DNA of 6,886 nt, taken from the NCBI GenBank assembly GCA_013214245.1, contig JABSQE010000152.1:1-6886 (forward strand), written 5' to 3'. This DNA is from Hyphomicrobiaceae bacterium. GTDB lineage: Bacteria; Pseudomonadota; Alphaproteobacteria; Rhizobiales; Hyphomicrobiaceae. A model generated the notes under the pieces. That model had not been told where the DNA came from and searched no databases. It saw nothing but the letters and a program-made list of their open reading frames with translations. Made by a program: the position numbers and the translations under genes. Shown piece by piece: positions 6,487 through 6,886 of this stretch (position 1 is the first letter of the stretch; every line of letters starts with the position of its first letter).

Positions 6487-6886
6487 TCACTCTCTTCTAA
6501 GAATAATATTAATAAGGCGATTTAAAAAACTGTTTACATAAAATTGTTGATGTACCTCAACGGGATCGTACACATTATCAACCCAATCAAAAAATTCAAT
6601 TGGTGTGTGCTCGTTATACTCCAAATACGTCTCGAAGAAGTGATCTAAAATACCCGTATCGGCCTGCTTGATGTGACCATACTTAAGTGACAAATGCTTT
6701 TGCATTGCATCTTTGATTGTCCATCCGTGATGTACATACAAAAAAATAACACTCATCATGCCAACACGATCAGCACCGGCTTTGCAGTGCATTAACATCG
6801 GATATTCAATGCGCTGGAATAAATCGCGAGCACCATGCAGTTCCGCCTGTGATGGTGTGGCGCGCGAACGAACCTGATAATTTACT
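6487..6886 (-). CDS. Cys-based tyrosine/dual-specificity-type phosphatase, C-terminal part (runs off right edge)
   Basis: The last 132 residues are visible, and the frame is open back to the window edge, so the N-terminus and start lie outside. The signature HCKAGADRVG carries the CX5R catalytic loop (fragment residues 33-42; Cys34 nucleophile, Arg40 binding phosphate). Downstream come a hydrophobic helix (MMSVIFLYVHHG), SLKYGHIKQADTGILDHFF, FFDWVDNVYDP and a basic end LRRE. This arrangement resembles a rhizobial family annotated as protein tyrosine or dual-specificity phosphatase. Relatives of this fold can also act on phospholipid or inositol phosphates, so the substrate is not assigned. 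No candidate general-acid Asp lies in the visible residues before the loop; it may sit beyond the edge. The nearest downstream gene on the same strand is parC, 462 bases away. Confidence 0.88.
   Translation of the reverse strand, partial: VNYQVRSRATPSQAELHGARDLFQRIEYPMLMHCKAGADRVGMMSVIFLYVHHGWTIKDAMQKHLSLKYGHIKQADTGILDHFFETYLEYNEHTPIEFFDWVDNVYDPVEVHQQFYVNSFLNRLINIILRRE

Overview
The window looks like chromosomal DNA of an AT-rich alphaproteobacterium, most likely Hyphomicrobiales (Rhizobiales). Three things point there: ParC has the alphaproteobacterial N-terminal signature and C-terminal domain, the dCTP deaminase is the long two-domain form, and the terminal phosphatase and AsmA-family protein resemble rhizobial homologues. 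Low GC together with wide gaps between genes fits a host-associated or reduced lineage (Bartonella- or Liberibacter-like in style). I cannot name the genus.

Layout, left to right. Positions 1-1220 (minus) hold the N-terminal 406 codons of an AsmA-family envelope protein that runs off the left edge. A 307-bp divergent region follows. Then comes rpe (1528-2217, plus), ribulose-phosphate 3-epimerase, with a clear Shine-Dalgarno that fixes its start. A 180-bp convergent spacer separates it from dcd (2398-3501, minus), a two-domain dCTP deaminase. A 276-bp spacer leads to parC (3778-6024, minus), topoisomerase IV subunit A. A 462-bp gap (6025-6486) has no convincing gene. It holds a terminator-like hairpin facing plus, a possible 16-codon ORF with a good ribosome binding site, and two inverted repeats. 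The window ends with the C-terminal 132 residues of a Cys-based phosphatase (6487-6886, minus) running off the right edge.

The genes are housekeeping functions with no shared pathway: envelope lipid homeostasis, pentose phosphate metabolism, dUTP/dTTP precursor supply, chromosome decatenation and a signalling or lipid phosphatase. No two genes overlap or lie close enough to look like a tight operon, although dcd and parC share a strand. I saw no mobile element, CRISPR array, tRNA or rRNA, and no evidence for a new multi-gene system. The features most worth a second look are the structured 462-bp gap, an altered substrate-loop motif in Rpe, and the two-domain dCTP deaminase.
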